Assembly: GCA_001275005.1 (NCBI GenBank)
Contig: JWZX01002093.1
Location: 1 to 29,325, forward strand
Length of the DNA stretch: 29,325 bases
From: Chrysochromulina tobinii
Taxonomy: Eukaryota > Haptophyta > Prymnesiales > Chrysochromulinaceae
Direction of reading: 5' to 3'
Part shown: one piece after another, positions 7,543 through 14,188 of the stretch
Numbering within the stretch: position 1 is the first letter of the stretch
Layout: each line of letters starts with the position of its first letter
Made by a program: the position numbers and the translations under genes
Notes under the pieces: generated by a model
What the model was told of the DNA's origin: nothing
Database searches by the model: none
What the model saw: only the letters and a program-made list of their open reading frames with translations

Positions 7543-9027
7543 AGGCCGCCCACCTCGTCCACCTCCAGCGCACCCTCCACTGCAAGCTCCACCTGCAACG
7601 TCGCCACGTCATCCGGCCGTTTCGCCTTATACATGCGCTTGAGCGCCGCCGCGTCCTGCGTGCGTCGAAGCCCCTCAGTCCAGCCCGTGAAACCGCTCGC
7701 GCCTCGCTCGAGCACCTGCCACCCCCAGTCAAATGCGCGAGGGTGCAAAGGGCTCAGACGCCATCGGAAGCCATCAGGCGCCATCAGACGCCATCAGAGG
7801 TCATCAGGCGCAATCAGACGCCATCGGAAGCACTCAGACGCAATCCGTCGCAATCCGTCGCAATCCGTCGCAATCCGTCGCAACCCGTCGCAATCAGCAG
7901 CACTCACCTTGCCATGCTTCTTAGCCACCGGAGCGCGCGCGTCCAGCTCCGCCTCCGCCGCGCACACGTAGCACAGGCCGCGCTCCGCTTCCACAAGGTC
8001 AGTCGCCATCAGGGCGTGCCGTGCGCGGCATTTGCGGCACAGCTCACCCGTCGTTGCCGTCACGTGACCCTGGCCGTCCTCCAGTTCCATGCCCTCGTCC
8101 TCGTCGCCCTCCTCGTCGCCCTCCTCGTCGCCCTCCTCGCCGCCTTCCTCGCCGCCCGCGGCGCCGCCCGCGGCGCGTGCCCGGCGGCGGCCGCGTGCTC
8201 GGTTCGCCTCGTACCTGTGGGGAAGAGGGGGGCGCCGTGATGAGCACATGCATGCGCCGCGCGTCGTCCCGGACGCGCCCGCGAGCGTACTTCCTCTCGA
8301 GCTCGATTACGGAGAAGCCCGCTGCCTCGAGCTCGTCGGCCGCTTCCGCCCACGCACGGATCGCCTCCTCGTGCACCTCGAGCAACGCCTCCTCATAGTC
8401 CCGGAGCGCATCCTCCATGAGCGCAGAGAAGTCATCGACGCCAGCGCGCGCCTCGCGAAGCTCATTCAGAAGCTCGCGCTCGGCCGCGAGCCGCTCAGGC
8501 AACACCGCCTGGTGAAAATCGCCCAGGCGGCGCCTGTCTGACCCGCGCTCGAGCATGAGCACCGCATCATCGTGCGCCTCCTTCTTGGCAAAGTAATCGT
8601 CGATCAGCGCCTGCTGCTCCTCCTCACTCAGCTGGCGCAGCTCCTCCAGGTGTGCTGGGTCGACCTCGCTGTCGTCATCGTTGCCGACCGAGTCGGCGCG
8701 GCGCTCCTCGGGCATGGGCGGCGCAGCCGGAGGAGGCGCTGCGCTCGAGGAGGCAACCGACACGGGCTCGATGCGGCGCGGAACCTTGTTTGGAGGCGCC
8801 ACACTGCCTGCGGCAGATTGGCCCGCATTCTCCGCCTCGGCGGCTGGTCGCTTCATCGTGCTCTCCTTCTTCGTTTCTTCGCCGGTGGGCGTACCGAGCA
8901 TGCCGGGCATTCCAAGCGAGCCACCCGAGATGCCTCCGAATCCGAGCCACCCTACGTTGGCACCCGAGATCTCAGACATGCGTGACAACCAGGATGCTCG
9001 CACTGATATCGGCGGCGCGGAATTCAT
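1734..9027 (-). CDS. ATRX: ATRX-like SNF2 chromatin remodeller, 13 predicted exons
   Basis: Predicted exons: 9027-8291, 8214-7908, 7715-6477, 6333-6095, 5949-5779, 5540-5388, 5039-4825, 4737-4485, 4372-4072, 3940-3872, 3710-3483, 3269-2814, 2390-1734 (5025 nt, 1674 aa; phases agree throughout). ATP-dependent DNA translocase that in animals deposits histone variants at heterochromatin. Residues ~499-658 form an ADD-like module: a GATA-type finger (CTSC...CLYC) and a PHD-like finger (CCWC...CDGAEC...CEGC...CFKC). The SNF2 core has LKPHQWDGV and the Walker A HSMGLGKT (Lys ~816), DEAH at ~972-975, TGTPLQNN, STRAGGQGLNL and YRYGQTKPV, close to ATRX rather than ISWI or CHD. The C-terminus has CEFC...CIKC (~1491-1513) and then a fibronectin-III-like stretch. 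Exon 1 is acidic and coiled coil. A later Met at 8979 is an alternative start. Confidence 0.88.
1737..2220 (-). other. Fibronectin-III-like C-terminal segment of the ATRX-like protein
   Basis: Downstream of the CxxC...CxxC pair the protein runs from PPAAPLVKRM through HLHFTMHG, YHVQWRG and SDQMRYQVRVRAR to WTPWSAPSAV. The order (Pro-rich entry strand, central YxVxW strand, YxVRVRA strand, WSxPS exit) follows the fibronectin type III fold. An insert with CQCGRD and a further Cys pair interrupts the last hairpin. Animal ATRX proteins, as I remember them, have no such domain. The assignment rests on pattern only and is an inference. It could mediate protein contacts, or be a misread unrelated beta domain. 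Confidence 0.5.
2391..2813 (-). repeat. ATRX intron 12: 12-nt minisatellite, stop-free and divisible by three
   Basis: The donor is AAG|gtgccgctgatg at 2813 and the acceptor gcgtactcag| ends at 2391. The 423-nt interval is mostly a 12-nt tandem repeat, coding-strand TGATCGCCTCTC, with GATGGCC variants, at about 2405-2755. It has no stop in the frame entering from the exon and is exactly 141 codons, so retention would add runs of a DRLS/DGLS four-residue repeat. I call it an intron because it has both splice signals, starts with the same ctgatgacctctgatggcc words as neighbouring introns, and sits where ATRX helicase C-termini have no such block. Confidence 0.65.
3270..3482 (-). repeat. ATRX intron 11: 10-nt tandem array
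   Basis: Intron from CAG|gtgagagacg to ctcgtctcgcag|. About 170 nt (3300-3470) is a 10-nt tandem repeat, coding-strand CTCTGAGTGC with CTCTAAGTGC variants. The unit closely resembles the donor type gtgagtgcc used by other introns of this gene. In the incoming frame a TGA appears within 11 codons, so retention would truncate the helicase. Confidence 0.8.
3711..3871 (-). repeat. ATRX intron 10: CT/CACTC microsatellite and exon-derived copy
   Basis: Intron from TCTCGCAG|gtgagattgcc to ctctctctcgcag|. It starts with three CTGATGGCC-type units, then carries at 3809-3825 an exact 17-nt copy of exon sequence at 3884-3900 (coding strand CTGATGAGAAGGTGCTC), then about 85 nt of CT-rich CTCTCACTC microsatellite. 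The intron end (CTCTCTCTCGCAG) resembles the end of the upstream exon (CTCTTCTCGCAG). Confidence 0.75.
3941..4071 (-). repeat. ATRX intron 9: array starting directly from the donor
   Basis: Intron from GGGAAAG|gtgagtgccttt to ccgccag|. The first 40 nt read as four consecutive 10-nt units (gtgagtgcct, ttgagtgcct, ttgattgcct, ttgattgccc), so the donor itself is the first unit of the array. More diverged CGATGGCC and TGATGACC units follow. Confidence 0.75.
5040..5387 (-). repeat. ATRX intron 6: two ~74-nt tandem copies and GTACGAC at both ends
   Basis: The intron is placed from CTTGG|gtacgac to gcatgcag|, followed by an exon beginning GTACGAC, so seven bases are shared between donor and next exon. 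Inside, a ~74-nt unit starting cgatacggcgctcgagc on the plus strand occurs at 5211 and again at 5285, nearly identical. A partial copy (TGCTCAAGACGGCGC) continues to ~5352 and would overlap the 3' end of the exon if a later donor were used. The plus-strand word TGCATGCAAAAGGGCCA occurs at 5041 and again near 5125. The donor choice is the least certain of the twelve. Confidence 0.6.
5541..5778 (-). repeat. ATRX intron 5: three copies of the upstream exon end
   Basis: Intron from GCGAGCAG|gtgagtgccg to GCGCGCAG|. The last 21 nt of the upstream exon (5779-5799) recur as the last 21 nt of the intron (5541-5561, one mismatch). A third copy of 17 nt lies inside at 5706-5722, followed on the coding strand by a decayed donor gcgagtgcc. 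Between them are an 11-nt tandem run (plus-strand gagggcaatta, ~5574-5640) and 10-12-nt gattgcc units. The acceptor AG therefore appears to be the duplicated exon's own terminal CAG. Confidence 0.75.
5950..6476 (-). repeat. ATRX introns 3 and 4 (with exon 4 between): CTGATGGC-type units
   Basis: Intron 3 (6476-6334) starts gtgagccagcctgatgg and the following exon starts GTGAGC. Its body alternates CTGATGGCGCC and CTGATTGCGTGC units and ends in two cgcctgcttg copies. Intron 4 (6094-5950) starts gtacgctgatcgg and the next exon starts GTAC. Its body is CTGATGGCC/CGGATGGCC units of about 11 nt. Exon 4 (6333-6095) between them encodes the LKPHQ and Walker A segment. Confidence 0.7.
7039..7105 (-). 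repeat. 18-nt coding minisatellite inside the ADD-like module
   Basis: About 3.7 copies of an 18-nt plus-strand unit, GGAGCCGCTGTGGGAAAT, with one substitution. On the coding strand it gives the six-residue repeat APFPTA. It lies in the linker between the GATA-type and PHD-like fingers, which is short in animal ATRX, so it lengthens that linker to roughly 60 residues. Confidence 0.85.
7716..7907 (-). repeat. ATRX intron 2: 9-10-nt units
   Basis: Intron from GGCAAG|gtgagtgctgctg to gggtggcag|. After the donor, the coding strand has five units of about 10 nt of the form gattgcgacg, followed by CTGATGGCG/CTGATTGCGC units. A stop in the incoming frame (CTCTGA) rules out silent retention even though the length, 192 nt, is a multiple of three. 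Confidence 0.75.
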
Positions 9028-9920
9028 TCATTCACAACACACCAACACGCACAGACCAAACTCAAACAAGCGTGAAGGTCGAACACCTCGCACACGTCAC
9101 AGCCGCTTCATTCTCATTCACAACACACAGCACCGGCTGTCGCGTCTGTCGTGTTAACGTTCACACCAACACGCAGAAACCAAACTCAAAAGCGTGAAGG
9201 GCAGCACCTCGCATTCACTGCGCCGCGACGAGAAAACGCCTCGTGAATTGAATCGACGGGTCGCCGTGACGAAATTCGCGGTTGGCCCAGGAGGAGCGGA
9301 AAGTTCAGTTGCCTCGAGACAGCGCACAATTTGAGTACATGAACAATGTACATGAACCAATTGACATGAACAGAAAGGACGGCGCCGCGAAATACATAGT
9401 ACCGCAGATAGCCGCAGGCGGTTGACCCGTGGAGTGCGGGTCCTCGAAAATGAATACATGTAACTTTAGCCCAGCACCGCAGCCTAAAACAGACCAGGAC
9501 GAAGGAGGAACGCGCATTTCCACTTTCCAAACCGAAACCCCACCTCGCTGGGACGCTCACGCTGGGAGACGAAAGAATCACGTCGTCGTCGAGAAGTCCG
9601 GGCGTGTTCCGGGCCTTGGTCCTTCTTGGTCCGGGCCAATGGTCCGGGCGAACCCCATGGCCAACGAAGTGAAGAACGGGATGCTCGCTGTGAAATCGCC
9701 TGTGAGCTAGTATGGTGGCTCTGACTGAGACCCTGAGTAGACACTAGACAGTAGTGAGTTTGCGCTGCGCGTGCGGGACTCAGACTCTCTTTATTCGCAC
9801 CGAGTAGAGCGGGAGATCGCACAGAGCAGCGCACACTTAGGCATGCAAGCACATGCAAGAACGTGAGCATGCCCGTGCCCGCGCAGCAACGCGTGCCCGC
9901 GCCTCGTACGAGCACTCGAC
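9028..9920. other. Intergenic region with a duplicated upstream module
   Basis: This lies upstream of the ATRX gene and downstream of the GST gene. An imperfect direct duplication pairs ~9038-9098 with ~9160-9216: shared words include CACCAACACGCA, ACCAAACTCAAA, AGCGTGAAGG and CACCTCGCA. The copies are about 120 bp apart and lie just upstream of the first ATRX exon. TGGTCCGGGC occurs twice near 9630-9650. Short frames here show no recognisable protein. Confidence 0.55.
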
Positions 9921-10628
9921 TTATAGGCCCTCCGCGGCGTCGTTCGCGTAAAAGGTCTTGCTGTGGGCCAGATAGGTGTCGACGAGTGGGTACTGCATGG
10001 TCCGCACCGCCAGGGCTTCAACCTTAGGAAACTTGTTCGCAATATCGTAGCCGGCATTCTTTAGAGCCTTGCCATACGGAAACCCTGACTTGACGAACAC
10101 AAGAAGGGCGAGGTCGGCGCCAGTGGGGAAAGCCTTGCCGTTGATGAAGCCGGTCGCTGGCACGTAGCCGTCCTTCTCGAGCACTGCCAGGTACCGATCG
10201 TAGAGTGGAGCGACGATCGCCGCGGCCGCCGACTTGTTCGTCGTCTTCGTGGCCGGCTCCACTTGAATGAGGTCCTCCTTAATCTGCGCGATCATGTCGT
10301 CAACCGCCCGTTCCTGGAAGCTGAGCGCCGCAAACTTTGGAGACAGGTTTGCGATGTAGCGCTCGACGGCGAGTGACTCCTGCAGGCAACCAAAGGCGAA
10401 CGTGCAGTTGGGAAACAGACCCGCTTCCGGATGCAAGAGTGCTGGCAAGTAGCCGATCGGAGTCTTTGTCTTGTAGCCATCGGTGTATGTAGAGTCGACG
10501 ATGTCGACGCCACCGACCGCCGCGTACAGGCGCGCAACCTCGCCACGTCCGGCGATGCCAAAGTACGTCAGTGAAGGCTTCGCGAACGCCAAGGTCTGGA
10601 GGGCCGCGATGATGAGGACGCGCAACAT
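9921..10628 (-). CDS. Secreted or ER-targeted glutathione S-transferase-like protein
   Basis: A single exon of 235 residues. Residues 1-16 (MLRVLIIAALQTLAFA) look like a cleavable signal peptide, which is unusual because most GSTs are cytosolic. The mature part begins KPSLTYFGIAGRGEVARLY, the thioredoxin-like N-terminal domain of sigma/alpha/pi-type GSTs, with Tyr22 at the usual glutathione-activating position. LPALLHPE and ESLAVERYIA correspond to the cis-Pro segment and the helix that binds the gamma-glutamyl group. In the latter, Glu-Ser replaces the common Gln-Ser. The C-terminal half is an all-helical GST-C domain (ADLALLVFV; FPKVEALAVRTM). Glutathione conjugation or peroxide handling in the secretory pathway is inferred; a non-catalytic role is possible. 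It is divergent from the plus-strand propeller gene, whose start lies about 150 bp away. Confidence 0.85.
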   Translation of the reverse strand: MLRVLIIAALQTLAFAKPSLTYFGIAGRGEVARLYAAVGGVDIVDSTYTDGYKTKTPIGYLPALLHPEAGLFPNCTFAFGCLQESLAVERYIANLSPKFAALSFQERAVDDMIAQIKEDLIQVEPATKTTNKSAAAAIVAPLYDRYLAVLEKDGYVPATGFINGKAFPTGADLALLVFVKSGFPYGKALKNAGYDIANKFPKVEALAVRTMQYPLVDTYLAHSKTFYANDAAEGL

Positions 10629-10776
10629 TAGTCGTCGGCGAATCCGTCCGCTTCCCCCGGAATTCCTAGAAAGTTAGCCAGGGCGAAATATTCATTTTCA
10701 AGCTCACCCTCTTCTGGCGCTTTTCCCCACAGTCTGTGCCCAGCCATCCCGGAGGTTTGTGCCAGATGAACTCTCA
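10629..10776. promoter_or_regulatory. Divergent promoter region (GST / propeller protein)
   Basis: About 150 bp separate the divergent starts. Both promoters and 5' UTRs should lie here unless the plus-strand gene has an unseen upstream exon. No TATA-like box or known motif could be singled out. Confidence 0.4.
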
Positions 10777-12522
10777 ATGGTTCCGGGTACGTGCGCACCT
10801 CGATCGGCGCCCGTCAAAGCGCGCAACAAACGCCTCAACATGACTGCCCCGAATGCGCTCATCGCGACGACGGTCGGGTACTCGCCCGGTGGCCAGTCAA
10901 CCATCGGCCAGCCGCGCCAGTACTCTGAATCGCGCATGTTTGGCGCGCCTAAGTTGTTCGCGAGCGCCAACGTCAGCGTGCACCTGCGACGGAAGCGACC
11001 GCTAGTGCTCAAGTTGGATGGCGGTCCGCCGGCGCTCCTTGACTTCGACCTCGGCTCCATCAGCGGTCCACCGAGTCTCGGGCCTCCCGCGCGCGCGAGA
11101 GAGATGGGCATTTTCAATCCATCGCTTGCGCCGGCGCCGCCAGGCCTCTGCCCACGTTGCGCATACGTCGCCGCTTTGCGTGTGGATCCGCTGCACCAGT
11201 GCCATGATGCGAGCCCGTTGCTCAAAATCGACCCGGACATGCCCAAGGTCGCTGCCGCCAATGCATGGTTCAAGGGCACCGCAATTGCCATCCTCGATGA
11301 GCGGCTGAACTTGCTGAGGTGGACGTGGCTCCTCAACGCGCCGCAGTTTCAAGTCCACCCACAGCCGTCGCCGAGCCGATGGTTCGTACCCGTGGGCGCC
11401 TCGGACCGCTTCCCACCGCCGTGGGCCAAGGCCGTGTACGACGTTCGCGTTATCAGCATGGATGGGCATCTCTTCGTCTCGTACGTGTGCCGTCGATGTG
11501 ACTTCAGCATCGCGGAGCTCCAGCTGACGGCCAAAGCCACCTCGGACGGCGGGCTCCACGAACTACGTGCGTGGCAGAGTCACCGCTACGGTGCAAGCTT
11601 GGCTGACGCGCCGTGGGCGCAAGGGCGCAACCAGGCACTCTTTGTGGGTACGCGGGCCCCAGGTCTACGCGCCGAGCTGCTCGTGCAGCCCTGGCTCAGC
11701 AAGATTGCCAGCTTCGGAGCACCAGACTTCGAGCCCATGAAAGTCGTATGCGGCAAGCCCAAGGATCGGCTCCCCGGGCGCCAGGCTGCTGGCTTCAAGG
11801 TTTGTGGCGCCACCCCCGCCGGCACGAGTTTGGATCTGCAGCACGTGGCCAACGTCCGCACGGGTGGCGTCAACGCGTTGCAGCAGAACTTTGGCACGCT
11901 GGCACTCGTCGGCAACAACTCGCAAGCTGAACTCAGCCGTGCAGCCGTTGGCGGCTTCCGACTGTCGACCACGTCCAATCTGGTGCGTGTCTCTCGCAAC
12001 GACTGCGAGGTGCACCTGGGCGTCGGCCATGTGCATCGCCGTGAAGGAGAGCTCAATCTGCAAGCCATGCCTCGCGCGCGCCGTCCACGTCGCCGCGCGC
12101 GAGGCATGGCTTCCTCACTGCTCAACGGGACGATTTTCGCCTCGCTCATTTCTCCATCTCCGTCACCGACCTTCCCGTTCCAATGGGGGTTTCAGTACAC
12201 GCACTTCTTCTATGCGCTCGAAGCGCGAGCCCCGTTCCGAGTCGTAGCGACTTCGGGCGAGTTTTGCCTCGAGGCCGCCCAGCAACCAGGTGACTGCGAG
12301 AGCATCCAATTCGTCTCCGGCATCTCCTTGGCGCAAGAAGCGCCTGTGGCCGCTGCTGGAGTCGACGGACCGATACGCGCGGATGGCTCTGGGACGTTGC
12401 TGCTGTCGTACGGCGTAAACGATTGCGAGGCAAAGGTGGGCCGAATCGTGCTCGCGCGCGTATTGGACATGCTGGAGCCTTTGTCGGACACTGAGAGCTG
12501 CCTCACGAGGCCTCGATCATGA
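10777..12522 (+). CDS. Beta-propeller protein, possibly a glycan-active enzyme
   Basis: A 581-residue frame if the ATG at 10777 is used; a GTG frame opens slightly earlier and another Met lies at 10840. Features include FKGTAIAILDERLN, VYDVRVISMDGHLFVSY, GRNQALFVG, GVGHVHR, YTHFFYALEARAPFRVVATSGEFC and, near the C-terminus, LLLSYGVNDCEAKV. The evenly spaced aromatic and acidic strands and the SYGVNDCE-type ending recall five-bladed propeller proteins of the GH43/GH130 type and related algal proteins of unknown function. The resemblance is from memory only. No signal peptide or membrane segment is visible, so an upstream exon may be missing. About 50 residues between GVGHVHR and YTHFFY look inserted (Arg/Pro-rich) and contain a perfect inverted repeat; an intron there is possible but I found no frame-consistent splice pair that keeps HVHR. 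Confidence 0.55.
   Translation: MVPGTCAPRSAPVKARNKRLNMTAPNALIATTVGYSPGGQSTIGQPRQYSESRMFGAPKLFASANVSVHLRRKRPLVLKLDGGPPALLDFDLGSISGPPSLGPPARAREMGIFNPSLAPAPPGLCPRCAYVAALRVDPLHQCHDASPLLKIDPDMPKVAAANAWFKGTAIAILDERLNLLRWTWLLNAPQFQVHPQPSPSRWFVPVGASDRFPPPWAKAVYDVRVISMDGHLFVSYVCRRCDFSIAELQLTAKATSDGGLHELRAWQSHRYGASLADAPWAQGRNQALFVGTRAPGLRAELLVQPWLSKIASFGAPDFEPMKVVCGKPKDRLPGRQAAGFKVCGATPAGTSLDLQHVANVRTGGVNALQQNFGTLALVGNNSQAELSRAAVGGFRLSTTSNLVRVSRNDCEVHLGVGHVHRREGELNLQAMPRARRPRRRARGMASSLLNGTIFASLISPSPSPTFPFQWGFQYTHFFYALEARAPFRVVATSGEFCLEAAQQPGDCESIQFVSGISLAQEAPVAAAGVDGPIRADGSGTLLLSYGVNDCEAKVGRIVLARVLDMLEPLSDTESCLTRPRS
12062..12112. repeat. Perfect 19-bp inverted repeat, 13-nt loop
   Basis: The arms at 12062-12080 (AAGCCATGCCTCGCGCGCG) and 12094-12112 are exact reverse complements around a 13-nt spacer. 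The repeat lies within the Arg/Pro-rich insertion of the propeller ORF. A very stable RNA hairpin is expected. Confidence 0.9.
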
Positions 12523-12824
12523 GCCGCCCCCGGCCACTGTTCGCTGTGATTCGATTCGCGAAGCTTGCGCAGCTTTCATACATGTATCGCTCCTCCCCTG
12601 GAGCCCATGGGTACCGGCTGTAAAATGAACCGAACGAATCTGCTAATTTCGGCGGTACTACACGCTTCGCATATTCGCCTATAGACATACGATACGCACG
12701 CGGCGCGAAGAGGCCAAGAGCGGATGTGGGCGGTCTGCCGGTCACCAGTATAATGTATTACCGCATCGTAAACTGTGAAACGACGGACGACACATAAAAA
12801 ACTACACTCGACTTCGCTGTCCCC
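12523..12824. other. Convergent intergenic region
   Basis: This lies between the tail-to-tail propeller and exonuclease genes. It is AT-richer than its surroundings near 12610-12800 and presumably holds both 3' UTRs. I recognise no gene or terminator motif. Confidence 0.5.
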
Positions 12825-14069
12825 CTATGCCACCTTCTCGATGCCACCGTCAACGCCACCCCACTCCGCTCGCATGCCCTTGACCGCCTTGGCAATCACG
12901 AGGGGGTTGGCGCCCGGTAGGCTGCGGCGCAGCCAGTAGACCATCTTCTGCGAGTTCGACTGTCGCAGCCGCCACGCCTCCTCGAGGTCATCGTACGAAT
13001 GGATCGCTTTGCTCTCCAACAGCCTGGCCAGATGCGGCCCAATCCCGTTGATCTGCGTCACGCTGCCACCGGCCACAGAGGACACCGAGGCCTCCGACTC
13101 AGATGTCTTCTTGGCGGCGCGAGCACTGGCGCTCGTGCTCGGTTTTGCTCTGGTTCTCGCGCTCGTGCTTGCGGTGCCCGGGGTGCCCATTTCCGTGGTG
13201 CCCTGGTTCGGTGTGGTGATGGTGGTGGTGGTGGTGGTGGTGACGCCGTCGCGAGCTCCGGCATCGACACTACCGCGCGGTGCGGCGGTGGAGGCAGTCG
13301 CCGCTCGGCGCGGCGGTGGCGGTGGTGAGGCTCGGGGCAGACCATATCCAATCGATTGCAGATGATTCTGGAAGTCGCGCGTCGTCGAGTCGGCGCCAAC
13401 ATCCTCGACCAGCCAACGCCAGACGAGGGCGAGCGCTTGCGCATCCGCCATGGCATCGTGCGCGCCCACGAGAGACGCGCCGCGGCTCGCCGCTCGGTAG
13501 AGCGAGCCGAGAGTGTACGAGCCGCTATGGCCGTCGGATGTTCGCCGTGGCATGGACTCGCGAGCGAGCGTGAGCGTGTCGACGAATCGGGCGCGAGGAG
13601 GACGGAGCAAGGCGGAGGTGCCCCCGCTCACGTGGTTCACGCAGCGCGTGAGGATGGGGAAGTCGAAGCGCTTCCCATTGTGAGCGGCCCAAACCAGCGG
13701 ACGCGTCGAGCTCCGTAACGTCTCATCGAGCCAATCTTCGCACTCCTTCCACACTGTCGCAAAGGGTGCCGCGCCGTCCGCAATGAGCGATTCTCGCGTG
13801 AATCCATGAACGGCTGAGGCTCCAGGGTCGATCGGGCCCTCCGGCAACACCTTGCGCACGAAACAAGCGCCCCGTTTGGAGTTGGCGATAACAATCGCTA
13901 TCTGCACCACTTCACTCGTCCGCAAATCAAGGCCCGTGGTTTCCAGATCAAAGGCAAGCGCCGCGCAGTACTCCTGCTGACTGCTACTGGCCGACAGGCG
14001 CACATCGCGGCGAATGACATGAGCGTAGCGGGCACGTAGCATTACTGGCCTCATCGTCAGCGTGCGCAT
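12825..14069 (-). CDS. DEDDh 3'-5' exonuclease with C-terminal helix-hairpin-helix
   Basis: 414 residues from the ATG at 14069; the frame stays open upstream but without a better ATG. Residues 1-30 (Arg-rich, no acids until Asp22) look like a mitochondrial or other organellar presequence. The DnaQ/TREX-type exonuclease fold carries all catalytic residues: ExoI FDLETTG (Asp41, Glu43), ExoII HNGKRFDFPIL (Asp ~136) and ExoIII-epsilon HDAMAD (His ~204, Asp ~209). A Pro/Ser/Thr-rich linker with a poly-Thr run (~250-330) leads to TQINGIGPHLARLLESKAI at ~337-355, a helix-hairpin-helix of the kind that binds DNA backbone. The likely role is single-strand trimming or proofreading in organellar or nuclear DNA metabolism; RNA substrates cannot be excluded. 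It shares a short divergent upstream region with the riboflavin kinase gene. Confidence 0.85.
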   Translation of the reverse strand: MRTLTMRPVMLRARYAHVIRRDVRLSASSSQQEYCAALAFDLETTGLDLRTSEVVQIAIVIANSKRGACFVRKVLPEGPIDPGASAVHGFTRESLIADGAAPFATVWKECEDWLDETLRSSTRPLVWAAHNGKRFDFPILTRCVNHVSGGTSALLRPPRARFVDTLTLARESMPRRTSDGHSGSYTLGSLYRAASRGASLVGAHDAMADAQALALVWRWLVEDVGADSTTRDFQNHLQSIGYGLPRASPPPPPRRAATASTAAPRGSVDAGARDGVTTTTTTTITTPNQGTTEMGTPGTASTSARTRAKPSTSASARAAKKTSESEASVSSVAGGSVTQINGIGPHLARLLESKAIHSYDDLEEAWRLRQSNSQKMVYWLRRSLPGANPLVIAKAVKGMRAEWGGVDGGIEKVA

Positions 14070-14188
14070 AATGAATACTGTGAAGAAAGCGACGAAATTG
14101 CGCTCACGAGCGCGCGTGACACGGGCGAAGAATAAAGGCGGGTCCGCTTCACAGCGATAATGTTCACCAACGTTTCGTGCCAGCAATC
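14070..14188. promoter_or_regulatory. Short divergent promoter region (exonuclease / riboflavin kinase)
   Basis: Only 119 bp separate the two predicted start codons, so both promoters and 5' UTRs must share this stretch or extend into the neighbouring genes. No specific motif is claimed. Confidence 0.5.

Noticed and set aside
9429-9710. Plus-strand 93-codon frame upstream of the ATRX gene
   Set aside because: GTG start and no recognisable domain; nothing supports coding.
12503-12745. Minus-strand 80-codon frame in the convergent spacer
   Set aside because: GTG start, no homology signal, overlaps the end of the propeller gene; probably chance.
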